64,000 bases of DNA, from positions 107,757 through 171,756 of IMG/VR virus record IMGVR_UViG_3300020416_000001; one strand, 5' to 3'. Each line of letters begins with the position of its first letter. The stretch's first letter is position 1. The notes under the pieces are model-generated. The model had not been told where the DNA came from and did not search any database. It saw only the letters and a list, made by a program, of their open reading frames with translations. The DNA is from a virus. This document shows positions 26,685 through 35,954 of this stretch, one piece after another. A program made the position numbers and the translations under genes.

Positions 26685-27878
26685 ATGGCAAAGCAGAATA
26701 CACACCTCGAACACCTTGAGGATGACATTCTAAACCAAGGTTCTAAAGGAGGATTCAACGCTATAGCATTCCTCAGAGAACTTGGTAAGATGCTGACTGA
26801 ACCACAGTCTGCAGTTAATATTACAACTAAGTGGGACGGTGCCCCTGCTGTCATTTGTGGTAAACATCCCTCAACTGGCAGGTTTTTTGTTGGAACCAAG
26901 GGTGTGTTTGCTAAGATGCCAAAGATTTGTGTGAGTGATGCTGATGTAGATGAGTTCTACAGTGGTGAACTAGCAAAAAAATTAAAGATGTGCTTGCGTC
27001 TCCTTCCTCAACTACCTATCAATGGTGTAGTACAGGGTGATCTATTGTTCACAAAGGGTGATGTCACTACAAAAGTTATGGGTAAGCAAAAGTGTCATAC
27101 TTTTATGCCTAATACCATCACCTATGCTGTACCTGTAGACACTCCTATGGGTAAGAAAGTATCAAGAAGTTCTCTCGGTATTGTATTCCATACATCATAT
27201 ACAGGTGGTCCTACTCTAAGAGATATGACCCCTGGTTTTGGTGTAAATGTGACCAAGATGCAGGCAGCACCTAACGTAGCAGTATTCTCTTCAGACTTTA
27301 CTGACGCGACAGGTTCATCTGTATTCAAACCTGCAGATAAAAGCAAGTATGATCTTCTAGTCAACCGTGCTGAAGGTTCTCTCAAGCAAGCATCAAGATT
27401 TCTAGACATCCTACAAGATAAAGGAGAAGGAAAGTTTATGCTCTCTGCTATGTTCAAAGTATATTTCAACTCATTCATCCGTACTGGTAAACCTATTGTC
27501 AATGCACAGGCAGTTGCTGTAGGTTTCAATAAATTCTATACCGCAGCACTAGACAAAGAGATCTCTATGAAGAAAACAGATACAACTAAGAAAAAATATG
27601 AGACTATTAAACAGAATGGTCTTAGATTCTTGAAGCAAAATGCACGTGCTGTCTATATGACTGTCGCATCTTATATGAATCTGATCGCTGCAAAGACTGT
27701 AGTCATCAAACAACTTGGAAAAGTGCAGGACATTGGTACATATATCAAGACTGATAATGGTTATAGGGTAACTGCACCAGAGGGTTTTGTTGCAATCAAA
27801 TCAGGTTCTGCACTCAAACTTGTAGACCGTTTGGAGTTCTCTAGAGCGAATTTCACAGTAGAAAAAAATTGGGGTTGA
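26685..27878 (+). CDS. KxDG-motif protein, RNA/DNA ligase-like (DUF6267-like)
   Basis: A 397-residue protein with a nucleotidyltransferase-type motif I: TTKWDGAPAVICG (about 47-59, K-W-D-G), then FVGTKG and a motif III-like GVVQGDLLFTKGD (about 110-122). This K-x-D-G ... G-D/E-L layout is that of covalent nucleotidyltransferases (ATP-dependent DNA ligases, RNA ligases, capping enzymes). It lacks an obvious C-terminal OB fold. Whether it ligates is unknown. It sits directly upstream of the cytidylyltransferase-fold protein. Confidence 0.65.
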   Translation: MAKQNTHLEHLEDDILNQGSKGGFNAIAFLRELGKMLTEPQSAVNITTKWDGAPAVICGKHPSTGRFFVGTKGVFAKMPKICVSDADVDEFYSGELAKKLKMCLRLLPQLPINGVVQGDLLFTKGDVTTKVMGKQKCHTFMPNTITYAVPVDTPMGKKVSRSSLGIVFHTSYTGGPTLRDMTPGFGVNVTKMQAAPNVAVFSSDFTDATGSSVFKPADKSKYDLLVNRAEGSLKQASRFLDILQDKGEGKFMLSAMFKVYFNSFIRTGKPIVNAQAVAVGFNKFYTAALDKEISMKKTDTTKKKYETIKQNGLRFLKQNARAVYMTVASYMNLIAAKTVVIKQLGKVQDIGTYIKTDNGYRVTAPEGFVAIKSGSALKLVDRLEFSRANFTVEKNWG

Positions 27879-27884
27879 TAAATA
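27877..27884 (+). promoter_or_regulatory. Late-type element GATAAATA
   Basis: Overlaps the stop of the ligase-like gene and lies 24 nt upstream of ATG 27909. Confidence 0.55.
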
Positions 27885-27908
27885 GATATGGAAAACACCA
27901 GTATATCA

Positions 27909-29069
27909 ATGAAGTTCAGTCAGTTTATAACTGAGGCACGCACCGCTGCAGGTGAAGTTGCTGCTAAGAGAGGACTCCAACACGTCGGACACGGATACTA
28001 TGCTGACAGGCAGGGTAATATCGTTGCGAAGTCTGAAGGAGGAAATCGTTTGGTGCCTGTATCTCCTGATGAGGCAGCAAAAGCACAACAAGGTGCTGAA
28101 CAGGGTGCAGCAGAAGACGAGCATATCAATAGTGGTGAAGGTTTAGGACATATTGCTCTAACCTTTGGACGTTTCAATCCTCCTACTGTTGGTCACGAGA
28201 AACTACTGGACACTGTATCTGAACAGAACGCTGACAACTATAGAATCTATCCATCACGTACTGTGGATCCTAAAAAGAACCCACTAGAACCTGATGTTAA
28301 GATTGATTTTATGACAAAGATGTTCCCCAAACATTCTGATGCTATTGTCAACGATGGTGATATGTCTAACATCTTCAATGTACTTTCCAACCTTAACCAA
28401 GAGGGTTACTCAGGTGTAACTATGGTTGTTGGTTCTGATCGTGTATCAGAATTCAAGTCATTACTTGAGAAGTATAACGGTCAGGCATATGAGTTTGAAG
28501 AACTCAATGTTATTTCTGCAGGAGAAAGAGATCCTGATGCAGATGGTGTAGAAGGTATGAGTGCATCTAAGATGCGAGCATTCGCAGCGTCAGGTGACTT
28601 AGAAAGTTTTGCCCAAGGAGTTCCATCGTCAGCAAAGAAAATTGCTGAGCAACTAATGATGGAAGTCAGAGCGGGTATGGGTATTCAAGAACAGGAACAG
28701 GAGGAAGAGGTTGCAGAACTTTGGGACATCGCTCCTAAACTTGATGCAGAGAACCTCCGTGAAGCGTTCTTTGAAGATAAAGTCTTTTCTGTTGGTTCTA
28801 TTGTTGAACATCTGGACACAGGTGTCAGAGGAACTATCGTCAAGAAAGGAACAAATTATGTAATCTTTGAAACACCAGAAAAATATAAATTTAATGTCTG
28901 GTTAACTTCCATTATGGAAGTGAAGGAACTGCATAAGTCAGCAGACGATGGCAGTGGTAACGACTGGAAGGTCGGCACTGATACATATAGACACGCGGTT
29001 CAGGCAATGACCCCTGGACAGATGGTCAAAAAGTTCAGTGACTTCAGAAAAATAGGGTCAACTAAATAG
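27909..29069 (+). CDS. Nucleotidyltransferase (NMN/pantetheine adenylyltransferase fold) with capsid-targeting-like N terminus
   Basis: 386 residues. The N terminus MKFSQFITEA resembles the capsid-targeting sequence of T4 internal proteins and contains I-T-E, which fits the gp21 prohead protease cleavage rule (L/I-x-E). Residues about 75-250 form a cytidylyltransferase-like domain: GRFNPPTVGHEKLL ((H/T)xGH motif) and GMSASKMRAF (the ISxTxxR-like motif). The C-terminal part is charged. ATG 27909 is preferred over 27888 because it exposes that N terminus. The likely reaction is nucleotidyl transfer (NAD or cofactor synthesis). Packaging is inference. Confidence 0.8.
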   Translation: MKFSQFITEARTAAGEVAAKRGLQHVGHGYYADRQGNIVAKSEGGNRLVPVSPDEAAKAQQGAEQGAAEDEHINSGEGLGHIALTFGRFNPPTVGHEKLLDTVSEQNADNYRIYPSRTVDPKKNPLEPDVKIDFMTKMFPKHSDAIVNDGDMSNIFNVLSNLNQEGYSGVTMVVGSDRVSEFKSLLEKYNGQAYEFEELNVISAGERDPDADGVEGMSASKMRAFAASGDLESFAQGVPSSAKKIAEQLMMEVRAGMGIQEQEQEEEVAELWDIAPKLDAENLREAFFEDKVFSVGSIVEHLDTGVRGTIVKKGTNYVIFETPEKYKFNVWLTSIMEVKELHKSADDGSGNDWKVGTDTYRHAVQAMTPGQMVKKFSDFRKIGSTK

Positions 29070-29090
29070 TATTACGCAAATTTTCGACAG

Positions 29091-31046
29091 ATGGATTTAG
29101 AAATTACTTCGAAACTGCTGAAGTATTCACCTTCAGACGTACAATCAGTTACTTACGTTGTTGAGTACGCAGAACATAACTACGAGGGAGAGGCACGTGA
29201 TGCCTATCTCGCGAAGCGTCTTGTCACTCCAACAGAGAAGGCAATCGCTGAAGTTATTATCGAAGGCAAGAAAGGTCTTTGGGCAAATATTCACGCTAAG
29301 CGTAAGCGTGGAGAGGCACCTGCTAAGAAAGGTGACAAGGATTACCCCAAGACTCTTAACATTGAGCATCATCAAAAGGATGCTAATGGTAAAGTTATCG
29401 AGCACGATGACGAGGCACCTGGAACTCCTGCTAGTGTAGAGGAGCAAAAGGCACCACGTATGCAGAAAGGCGCGATGGCATATGACGGTCCTAACAAGGC
29501 AGCATCTGAAGCAAGAGATAGAATTCTTGCTAAGACAAAAGCATTGAGAGCGAAGGCGAAAGCAAAGACTCAATCTGAGGCGCTTGAGATGACCAAGAAA
29601 GAGTATGATAAAATTCACAAAGATTTTAAGTCTGACGATCCTAAGAATCCAAGAACTACTAAGTATGTCCCAGGCAAGGGTACAGTATCAATGCCTGTGA
29701 AGTTCAAGGAGCAGGTCTCTGCGAATGCAGCAACACTTAATATGAAACCAAGTGCTGCATCTCCTAAGATCGATACACCTAAAGAGAAGGAGTCAACAAC
29801 AGATCCTTGCTGCGATAACCAGAGAACAATCAAAGCAAAGGGTGTAACTCCTAAGACTCAGGTGGAAGAACAAAAAGGTAAAGGCAGTCTTAAACAAGCA
29901 CGTAAGAACGTCGGAGCATCTACCTGTTGGGACGGTTACGTTGCTAAAGGCACCAAGATGAAGAACGGAAAACAAGTTCCTAATTGTGTCAAAGAAAGCG
30001 AGGAATGGGTATGGGATGTCGTTGATGAACTCGGAGATGAGTTTGACAACCTTACCGAACAAGATCTACAAGATGTTGTAGTAGAAGCACTCTTAGATTT
30101 TGATACACAAGAAAATCTATTTGAAGCAATCGACATCATTGATGACGGATGTGAGTTGTTAACAGAGGCACCATCAAAAGACTCAGCGTTTCCTAACGTT
30201 GCAGTTCAAGCACCTAGGGGTGGATCAAAACCAACCCGTGCTTCAAGAGTAGACAGACTTAAGTCTGCTGCTAAGAAAGCAGGTGGAGTGGTTAGAAAAG
30301 GACTAGCAAAAGCAGGTTCTGCTGCTAAAGCAGGAGCAAAGGCAGGTGCTAAGGGAGCAGTTCGTGGTGCAGGTTATGCATCAGGTCTTGCACAACGTGC
30401 AGCATCTTCTGCTAAGTCTGAATTCTCCAAAGGTAGAGAGCGTGGTCTAAGAGGTTCATCATCTGGTGGATCTTCTAGTGGATCATCGTCCTCTGGTGGT
30501 GGTTCATCTTCTGGTGGATCATCATCTGGTGGTTCATCAGGTGGAGGAGGATCCTACTCAGGTGGATCATCTTCTGGATCTTCAAGTTCCTCGGGTACCT
30601 CAGGTGGTACACAGAAAAAATCTGGTCCTTCATTGCTAAGTCGTGCTGCAGGTGCAGTCGGCAGAGGTTTGAAGCGTGCTGTTAAAGGTGGCGCTAACCT
30701 AGCAAAGAAAGCAGTTGGTAAAACATCAAGAGCAATCTCTAAAGGATCTGACAAACTTGCAAGGAAACTCGGAGAATCTATGGCAGAATCAAAAACAGAC
30801 AAGGTACGTCGTATCTTGAAACTACAGCAGGAAACTCTTGAACACGATAGAGCACACGCAAAAGATGCTAGTGCTGCGGGTTGGAGAGAGAGACTTGCGT
30901 ACACAAAATTTGTTATGGAAGAACCAAGTGCAGAACAACTCAAGAAGAGAGAAGTTCTAAAACAAACTAAGGAACTTACTAACAAAGGTAAGCACAAGGA
31001 AGCGTCTGAAATGTTCAAGAAGCACTTCCCTAACTTTGGTAAATAG
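29091..31046 (+). CDS. Large basic protein with Ser/Gly linker, putative head or virion protein
   Basis: 651 residues in distinct blocks. An N-terminal helical part is followed by [14 protein letters not shown] and [10 protein letters not shown], patterns I recognise from marine-phage structural-type proteins. A central [19 protein letters not shown] segment carries two Cys. An acidic patch follows, then a Lys/Ala/Gly-rich histone-H1-like stretch (about 390-440). A roughly 60-residue Ser/Gly run (about 455-510) precedes a second Lys-rich stretch and a helical C terminus. No catalytic domain. Composition suggests a DNA-interacting or internal head protein, as inference. Confidence 0.65.
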   Translation: MDLEITSKLLKYSPSDVQSVTYVVEYAEHNYEGEARDAYLAKRLVTPTEKAIAEVIIEGKKGLWANIHAKRKRGEAPAKKGDKDYPKTLNIEHHQKDANGKVIEHDDEAPGTPASVEEQKAPRMQKGAMAYDGPNKAASEARDRILAKTKALRAKAKAKTQSEALEMTKKEYDKIHKDFKSDDPKNPRTTKYVPGKGTVSMPVKFKEQVSANAATLNMKPSAASPKIDTPKEKESTTDPCCDNQRTIKAKGVTPKTQVEEQKGKGSLKQARKNVGASTCWDGYVAKGTKMKNGKQVPNCVKESEEWVWDVVDELGDEFDNLTEQDLQDVVVEALLDFDTQENLFEAIDIIDDGCELLTEAPSKDSAFPNVAVQAPRGGSKPTRASRVDRLKSAAKKAGGVVRKGLAKAGSAAKAGAKAGAKGAVRGAGYASGLAQRAASSAKSEFSKGRERGLRGSSSGGSSSGSSSSGGGSSSGGSSSGGSSGGGGSYSGGSSSGSSSSSGTSGGTQKKSGPSLLSRAAGAVGRGLKRAVKGGANLAKKAVGKTSRAISKGSDKLARKLGESMAESKTDKVRRILKLQQETLEHDRAHAKDASAAGWRERLAYTKFVMEEPSAEQLKKREVLKQTKELTNKGKHKEASEMFKKHFPNFGK

Positions 31047-31048
31047 TA

Positions 31049-31492
31049 ATGCCTAAAAAAACAAAAATCATTATCAACCCCAAGAAGGAAGAACTGATGA
31101 AGGAAACCATCCGCCAACTTCTTCAGGCAGAACTCGCTGACCTGAAAGAACAATCCAAAAAGAAACTAGATCCTGTCGGTAAAGAAGACAAGGATATTGA
31201 CAACGACGGTGACCACGATAAGTCAGATAAGTATCTGCTCAATCGTAGAAAGACTGTCGCTAAAGCAATGGGTAAGAAAACCCACATCTGTGCTAAGTAT
31301 GTTGAGCATACTGAGTATGGTCTTTGCTACACAATTCCTGAGGCACACACCTTGGTTGAGAAGGCAGACCATAGCGATGGATGCACTCACGAAGTAACTC
31401 ACTACGACATCGTGGATGAGTCAGAACAAATGCATAGCAACATTCCTGTTGAAGATCTTAACGTTCTTGTCCAAGAAATGCATAAGCACTAA
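31049..31492 (+). CDS. Small protein with EF-hand-like motif
   Basis: 147 residues. A Lys-rich N terminus is followed by [20 protein letters not shown] (about 52-71), which has the D-x-D-N-D-G spacing of EF-hand/dockerin calcium loops, then RRKTVAKAM. The C-terminal half has Cys and many His/Asp. I recognise the D-I-D-N-D-G-D pattern from marine phage proteins of unknown role. Its TAA overlaps the next ATG. Confidence 0.6.
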   Translation: MPKKTKIIINPKKEELMKETIRQLLQAELADLKEQSKKKLDPVGKEDKDIDNDGDHDKSDKYLLNRRKTVAKAMGKKTHICAKYVEHTEYGLCYTIPEAHTLVEKADHSDGCTHEVTHYDIVDESEQMHSNIPVEDLNVLVQEMHKH

Positions 31493-31896
31493 TGAAATCT
31501 TTCAAAGAGTACATTACAGAGTTGAATCGTTACGAGAAAGAGACTGGTAAATCTACTGGTCCTAGTCACGGGCGTACTGGTGTCAACACTCCTAAGGCAG
31601 GCACACCCACTAAGAAGGGTGGATCTGGTAAGGACTCTCCTATCGCTTCCGTCAAAAGGATGGTAAGGAAGATGCAAGGTGGAGAAGTTGGTCAGATGAA
31701 GAAACAGAAAGGTGCAAAGTCAACTGCAGGTACTGGCAAGTACAAGGCAATGGCAGACAGGCGCAAGAATCAAAAAGATACCACTGCTGCAGATGCTAAG
31801 AAACGCGGATTCAAATCTACTAGGGATTACGTGAACACTATGGCACGTTACGGTGGTAAAGATAACTATGATAGAGGACGCGGATTAGGATCATAA
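31492..31896 (+). CDS. Basic protein with capsid-targeting-like N terminus (putative internal head protein)
   Basis: 134 residues, very rich in Lys/Arg/Gly. It begins [11 protein letters not shown], closely matching the T4 internal-protein targeting pattern (T4 IPs begin MKTYQEFIAE) with an I-T-E cleavage site after residue 10. The rest (GTGKYKAMADRRKNQKDTTA and similar) is highly basic and likely binds DNA. Small, basic, with a cleavable N terminus are the three traits of T4 IPI-IPIII. No enzymatic domain. Confidence 0.6.
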   Translation: MKSFKEYITELNRYEKETGKSTGPSHGRTGVNTPKAGTPTKKGGSGKDSPIASVKRMVRKMQGGEVGQMKKQKGAKSTAGTGKYKAMADRRKNQKDTTAADAKKRGFKSTRDYVNTMARYGGKDNYDRGRGLGS

Positions 31897-31930
31897 GCAC
31901 CTATATAGTGATAGGTACGTTTCATTAATT

Positions 31931-32125
31931 ATGGTTAAATTCCTTCTTCCATTTGCAATTAAAATCATCGAGTCAGCAGTCGATAAGATTCCTGACAATC
32001 TAGATGAACTAATCAAGAAATTGATCGTGAGTCTAGCAAAGAAAGCAGTATCAAGAACTGACAACACAGTTGATGATCAACTCGTGGCAGCACTTGAGAA
32101 AGCATTACTCTCACCTGAGGGTTAA
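31931..32125 (+). CDS. Small protein, 64 residues
   Basis: A hydrophobic N-terminal stretch (VKFLLPFAIKIIESAVDKI) is followed by amphipathic helices and an acidic end. It could be a peripheral membrane peptide. A TATAGTGATAGG-like stretch precedes it but is not a clear promoter. Followed by an intrinsic terminator. Function unknown. Confidence 0.55.
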   Translation: MVKFLLPFAIKIIESAVDKIPDNLDELIKKLIVSLAKKAVSRTDNTVDDQLVAALEKALLSPEG

Positions 32126-32139
32126 TAGTCTCAGACACT

Positions 32140-32159
32140 AGGGACCTACGGGTCCCTTT
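32140..32159 (+). terminator. Intrinsic terminator
   Basis: AGGGACC (32140-32146), loop TACG, GGTCCCT (32151-32157), then TTC. The T-tract is short. Confidence 0.7.
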
Positions 32160-32167
32160 CGTGTTTG

Positions 32168-32175
32168 TATAAATA
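32168..32175 (+). promoter_or_regulatory. T4-like late promoter TATAAATA
   Basis: A perfect late octamer 38 nt upstream of ATG 32214. A GGAG ribosome-binding site lies at 32200-32203. Confidence 0.75.
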
Positions 32176-32213
32176 AAATATAGGAAACACAACGTTCACG
32201 GAGTAAAATCAAG

Positions 32214-32999
32214 ATGGCCATTCTGGGCAAAATCGACGCAGCAACGTTCTCCAATAATGTCGCGGTCACAAATGGTGACGCAACTGTTACCAAGAATGCT
32301 GCCGACACTGTTGTTGTCGGTGATGTTCTCGAATTGGCAAACGTCGCATACATCGTCAAACAAGTTACATCTACAACTGCAATCGAATTGCACAAAGCAT
32401 ATGCAGGTAGCACTAACGCTACATTGTCTGGTGCTGTAAGGAGAACTCCTCCTAAGGCAGTTGCAGAGTTTGTAGTTAAAGGTGGAGATAGTATTTCAGA
32501 CTATCAACTTATCTTTGTTGATACTACTGAAGATGGTATCGCATCTAACAAGTCACGTGGTATCGACGGACCTGGATGGTGGTTGTATAGAACATACAAC
32601 ACAGCAGCAGGAACTACACGTCACAAGGCAGAGAAACTTGCAGCACTTAGAGTTGCAGCAGCAACATCTGGTGACGACTCTGATGATACAGTGGCAGCAG
32701 ACGTGCTCGAAACAATCACAATCGGCACTCAACCTTCCAACCAGACTACATCTTCTGGTGCAGCAACCTTTACTGTTGCAGCAACTGTGGATCAGTCAGG
32801 TACTATCACTTATCAGTGGCAGAAAAGAACTTCTTCATCTGGAAGATTCAGTAATGTATCTGGTGCAACCAGTGCATCTCTTGTCCTTTCAGGTCAATTA
32901 GCAGCGAATGACGGCAACCAGTACAGAGTTAAAGTTAACTCAAGCAAGGGTGCTGCTGAAGTTGTAAGTAGCATTGCTACTCTAACCTTCGGTTCATAA
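32214..32999 (+). CDS. Ig-like domain virion protein
   Basis: 261 residues. The N-terminal part (1-160) is beta-rich and resembles a capsid- or neck-associated domain. Residues about 165-260 form an Ig-like (I-set-like) beta sandwich: TYQWQKRTSSSGRF with the central Trp, and NDGNQYRVKV with the typical Y-x-V strand ending. Such Ig domains decorate T4-type heads (Hoc) or necks and may bind cell-surface carbohydrate. The strong late promoter and Shine-Dalgarno suggest abundant late expression. Confidence 0.8.
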   Translation: MAILGKIDAATFSNNVAVTNGDATVTKNAADTVVVGDVLELANVAYIVKQVTSTTAIELHKAYAGSTNATLSGAVRRTPPKAVAEFVVKGGDSISDYQLIFVDTTEDGIASNKSRGIDGPGWWLYRTYNTAAGTTRHKAEKLAALRVAAATSGDDSDDTVAADVLETITIGTQPSNQTTSSGAATFTVAATVDQSGTITYQWQKRTSSSGRFSNVSGATSASLVLSGQLAANDGNQYRVKVNSSKGAAEVVSSIATLTFGS

Positions 33000-33017
33000 T
33001 AACCAACCACCTTTGTT

Positions 33018-33395
33018 ATGTTTGAAAATTTGAATACACTCACAGCGGACAACTTTATGATGTTCGCTATGAAACACTACGATAATCCCCAGTCAGTTAC
33101 ATATGATGATTTCCTTGAGGATATGATGCGCTTCAAATACTTGAAGCGTCTCTTTGGGAGATACATCAAGACTGGGGTTCTTCGTAACCATCTTATACTG
33201 AATCATTTGATCGTACTATTCAATGTGTTCGGGGAAGCAACAGTACCTTTGTTAGTTTACAAAGTTGACAAACAGTATTGGGACATCCTTAAAACATATT
33301 TGGTGTACTTAAACAGATACCCTGAGACAGGATGTGGGACATTAGATTATGTAGAAATTGATCCTGTAATAAGCAAACAGTTGAGAGACCTCTGA
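33018..33395 (+). CDS. Conserved phage protein, 125 residues
   Basis: A soluble helical protein with the segment MMFAMKHYDNPQSVTYDDF, then FKYLKRLFGRYIKTGVLR and LILNHLIVLFNVFGEAT. I recognise this pattern from many marine T4-like phages, where the function is unassigned. The stop overlaps the next ATG. Probably late, with the upstream virion gene. Confidence 0.75.
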   Translation: MFENLNTLTADNFMMFAMKHYDNPQSVTYDDFLEDMMRFKYLKRLFGRYIKTGVLRNHLILNHLIVLFNVFGEATVPLLVYKVDKQYWDILKTYLVYLNRYPETGCGTLDYVEIDPVISKQLRDL

Positions 33396-34564
33396 TGCCT
33401 GCTAAATCAAAAGCACAAAGAAAATTTATGGGGATGGTACGTGCCACCCAGAAAGGTGAGATGAAGAACCCGTCTCCCGAATTGAAACGTGCTGCAGGTG
33501 ATATGTCTGCAAAGGCAGTCAACAAGTATGCAAAAACAAAAGAAAAGAATTTACCAGACAAAGTAGAAGAGTCAGTACAGAATAATAAAGTTGATTTAGT
33601 ATTGAAGACAGGTGTTAATAACGTTCTTAAGCAAGACAACAAAGATTACGACAGAGGACTGCTCGCACAGGTCAACAAAGATGGCAGTTATGATGTAGCA
33701 TATTGGTACGATAAGTATGAGAAGTATCCTGTCGAGGTTGTAATCGATGGCAAGACTTGTGCCAAGGATGCTAAAAATATTCACATCAAGTATCATCCTG
33801 AGTTGAAGAACGATGATAAAGAGGAAGCGAAAGAAGATATGAAAGAGTACGTGGGTGGTACTATGGGTTATGGTGCTGTGATTTCAAATGGAATCCCTGG
33901 AGCACAGTCACATAGCAACACAAGACAAGGCAAGATTACTAAGAAAGATAAGAAAAAGAAATTTGCTGAAGAGATCTTACGACTACAGTATGAGGCAAGA
34001 GTAGAATACACAGGACCAAACAAAGACGAAAGGAAACAGATCAAGAAACTTGATAACAAAAAGTTTGCTGCCAAACTAGCAGACTATGAAAAGAATATGG
34101 ATCCTAAGAAACGTCAGGCACTTAGAGATAAAGCAACTAAGGGTATGAAGTTTGTGCACGAAGAAGGTGCTCCTACTATGAATACAGGTTCTACTGCAGG
34201 TGCAGCAGGATTCTCAAGTGAGTCAGAGGCAGACGGACCTACTGCAGGTTTGGATGAACCATTGGGAGGAACAAGGAAACTGAGAGGCAGGGGTGCTGTG
34301 TCAGGAAAGAAGAAAAAGTTCAAGTGTAAAAAAGCACCCGATGGTATAAATAAAGTATGTGAATCCACTGAGGCAAAATACCTATCGTTCTTGGTTCAGA
34401 TGGATGATGTTGAGTTTATATTTAATGGCAAGTCGCCCGCAGATGTCAAGATACGACTGAGAAAAATTTATCGTCCTGAGAGATTGAAAGGAATCAAGAT
34501 CACTAGAATGCTTCCTGCTCAGGTTATGCATTATTATTGGGAGAAACGTCAAGCAGCAATGTAA
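33395..34564 (+). CDS. Lys-rich protein with DUF3008-like N terminus
   Basis: 389 residues. The N terminus MPAKSKAQRKFMGMVRATQ plus the following AAGDMSAKAVNKYAKTK resembles DUF3008, a short basic module frequent in marine phages. The middle is acidic/basic and mostly disordered. A Ser/Ala/Gly-rich stretch is followed by a basic GKKKKFKCKKAPDG. The C-terminal domain (FLVQMDDVEFIFNGKSPADVK to the end) looks folded. Ends in a TAATG junction. A structural or DNA-associated role is inferred. Confidence 0.65.
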   Translation: MPAKSKAQRKFMGMVRATQKGEMKNPSPELKRAAGDMSAKAVNKYAKTKEKNLPDKVEESVQNNKVDLVLKTGVNNVLKQDNKDYDRGLLAQVNKDGSYDVAYWYDKYEKYPVEVVIDGKTCAKDAKNIHIKYHPELKNDDKEEAKEDMKEYVGGTMGYGAVISNGIPGAQSHSNTRQGKITKKDKKKKFAEEILRLQYEARVEYTGPNKDERKQIKKLDNKKFAAKLADYEKNMDPKKRQALRDKATKGMKFVHEEGAPTMNTGSTAGAAGFSSESEADGPTAGLDEPLGGTRKLRGRGAVSGKKKKFKCKKAPDGINKVCESTEAKYLSFLVQMDDVEFIFNGKSPADVKIRLRKIYRPERLKGIKITRMLPAQVMHYYWEKRQAAM

Positions 34565-34959
34565 TGTCTGATATTAACACCGCAATTATTGAACGTCTCG
34601 AACGTGTTGTGGACTCACTACAGGAGAACTCTGTAAAGATGGGTCAACTTCTTGCTGTGCATAATGAGAAACTGAGTAAGCAAGATGAGGTAGATACTAT
34701 CTTGTTTGAAAAGATAGATAGGATACACGCAGACATCAATAGAGAGACCGATGCAATCAAGAAAGGATGTGAGAGAGACATCCGTCTGGTTGATAATAGA
34801 CTGCGTGCTATTGAAAAGAAAATGTGGACCATAGCAGGTTCTCTTACAGTAATCAGTGTCCTCCTCTCACCCATAGGTCAACGAGTTTTTGGTCCTATGT
34901 TGACAGGCGGTCAGGAATCAAGTATCATTAGAAGCGTCGAGTCCGAACGCTTGGGATGA
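34564..34959 (+). CDS. Coiled-coil protein with C-terminal membrane helix
   Basis: 131 residues from ATG 34564, which overlaps the upstream TAA. Residues 1-85 form a heptad-like coiled coil (TAIIERLERVVDSLQENSVK and onward). A single membrane helix (MWTIAGSLTVISVLLSPIG) lies near 95-113, with a short tail. This topology fits holin- or spanin-like accessory proteins but also many other phage membrane proteins. Overlaps primase by ATGA. Confidence 0.6.
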   Translation: MSDINTAIIERLERVVDSLQENSVKMGQLLAVHNEKLSKQDEVDTILFEKIDRIHADINRETDAIKKGCERDIRLVDNRLRAIEKKMWTIAGSLTVISVLLSPIGQRVFGPMLTGGQESSIIRSVESERLG

Positions 34960-35954
34960 GTTTTATTGATATTAAGTATGCTCGCATCGTTGGCAGCAGA
35001 CTTGATAAGTTCAAAGAAAAAAAATCAACCCTCTACAACTTCAGATGCCCCTACTGTGGAGACTCACAGAAGCAAGCATCTAAGGCGAGAGGGTATTTCT
35101 TTACCAAACAGAATGACATTATCTTTAAGTGTCATAACTGTGGGGTAGGGAGAACCCTTGGGAACTTCCTCAAGGACCAAGCACGCGACATATACGATGA
35201 GTATGTTATAGAAAGATACAAGGGTGGTTTGACAGGCAAAAGGACAAGGGTTGCTAACCCAAATCCTGATGTGTTCAAGTCCAAACCAGTATTTAATACA
35301 GGCAGTAACCTCCCACGTATTTCTAGTCTAAATACAGAACATCCCGCTAGGACGTACCTTGAACAAAGAGGCATTACAGGGTCGAAACTTGACCGTATTT
35401 ACTATGCCGATAAGTTCAAAGAGTACATCAACTCGCAGAAACATACATTTGACAACCTCCAGAATGATAGACCTCGTATCATCATTCCACTAATTGACAA
35501 AGAAGGAAATTGGTTTGGTGTGCAGGGTAGATCCCTAATGCCAAATGCTAGACTTCGCTACATTACTATTCTTTATGATGAATCAAAACTTAAAGTATTC
35601 GGGCAGGACAAACTCGACACTAGCAGAACCGTCTACCTCGTGGAGGGACCGTTTGATTCCCTCTTCTTGGAAAACAGTGCTGCTATGTGTGGGTCCGATC
35701 TTGATCCTCGGTCGTGTGGTTGGCGCGATTGTGTTTTTGTTTTTGATAACGAACCGCGTAACAAACAAATCACCGATAGAATCTCCACCACTATCGACAG
35801 AGGTTACAAGGTAGTGATCTTTCCATCAGAGATTCAACAAAAAGATCTCAATGATATGGTCCTTGGTGGACACGACGTACAAAAACTGGTAGAATCAAAT
35901 ACTTACCACGGTTTACAAGCAAAACTTAAACTCTCTCAATGGAAGAAAGTATGA
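34956..35954 (+). CDS. 61: gp61 DNA primase
   Basis: A 332-residue DnaG-type primase. The N-terminal zinc ribbon is CPYCGDSQ...KCHNCG (residues about 28-60). A Toprim-like core follows, with VYLVEGPFDSLF (catalytic Glu) and VFVFDNEPRN (the DxD-like acidic pair). T4 gp61 (342 residues) acts with gp41 in the primosome. Here it lies 11 kb from gene 41 and is coupled to nrdA by an ATGA overlap. Confidence 0.95.
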   Translation: MSFIDIKYARIVGSRLDKFKEKKSTLYNFRCPYCGDSQKQASKARGYFFTKQNDIIFKCHNCGVGRTLGNFLKDQARDIYDEYVIERYKGGLTGKRTRVANPNPDVFKSKPVFNTGSNLPRISSLNTEHPARTYLEQRGITGSKLDRIYYADKFKEYINSQKHTFDNLQNDRPRIIIPLIDKEGNWFGVQGRSLMPNARLRYITILYDESKLKVFGQDKLDTSRTVYLVEGPFDSLFLENSAAMCGSDLDPRSCGWRDCVFVFDNEPRNKQITDRISTTIDRGYKVVIFPSEIQQKDLNDMVLGGHDVQKLVESNTYHGLQAKLKLSQWKKV

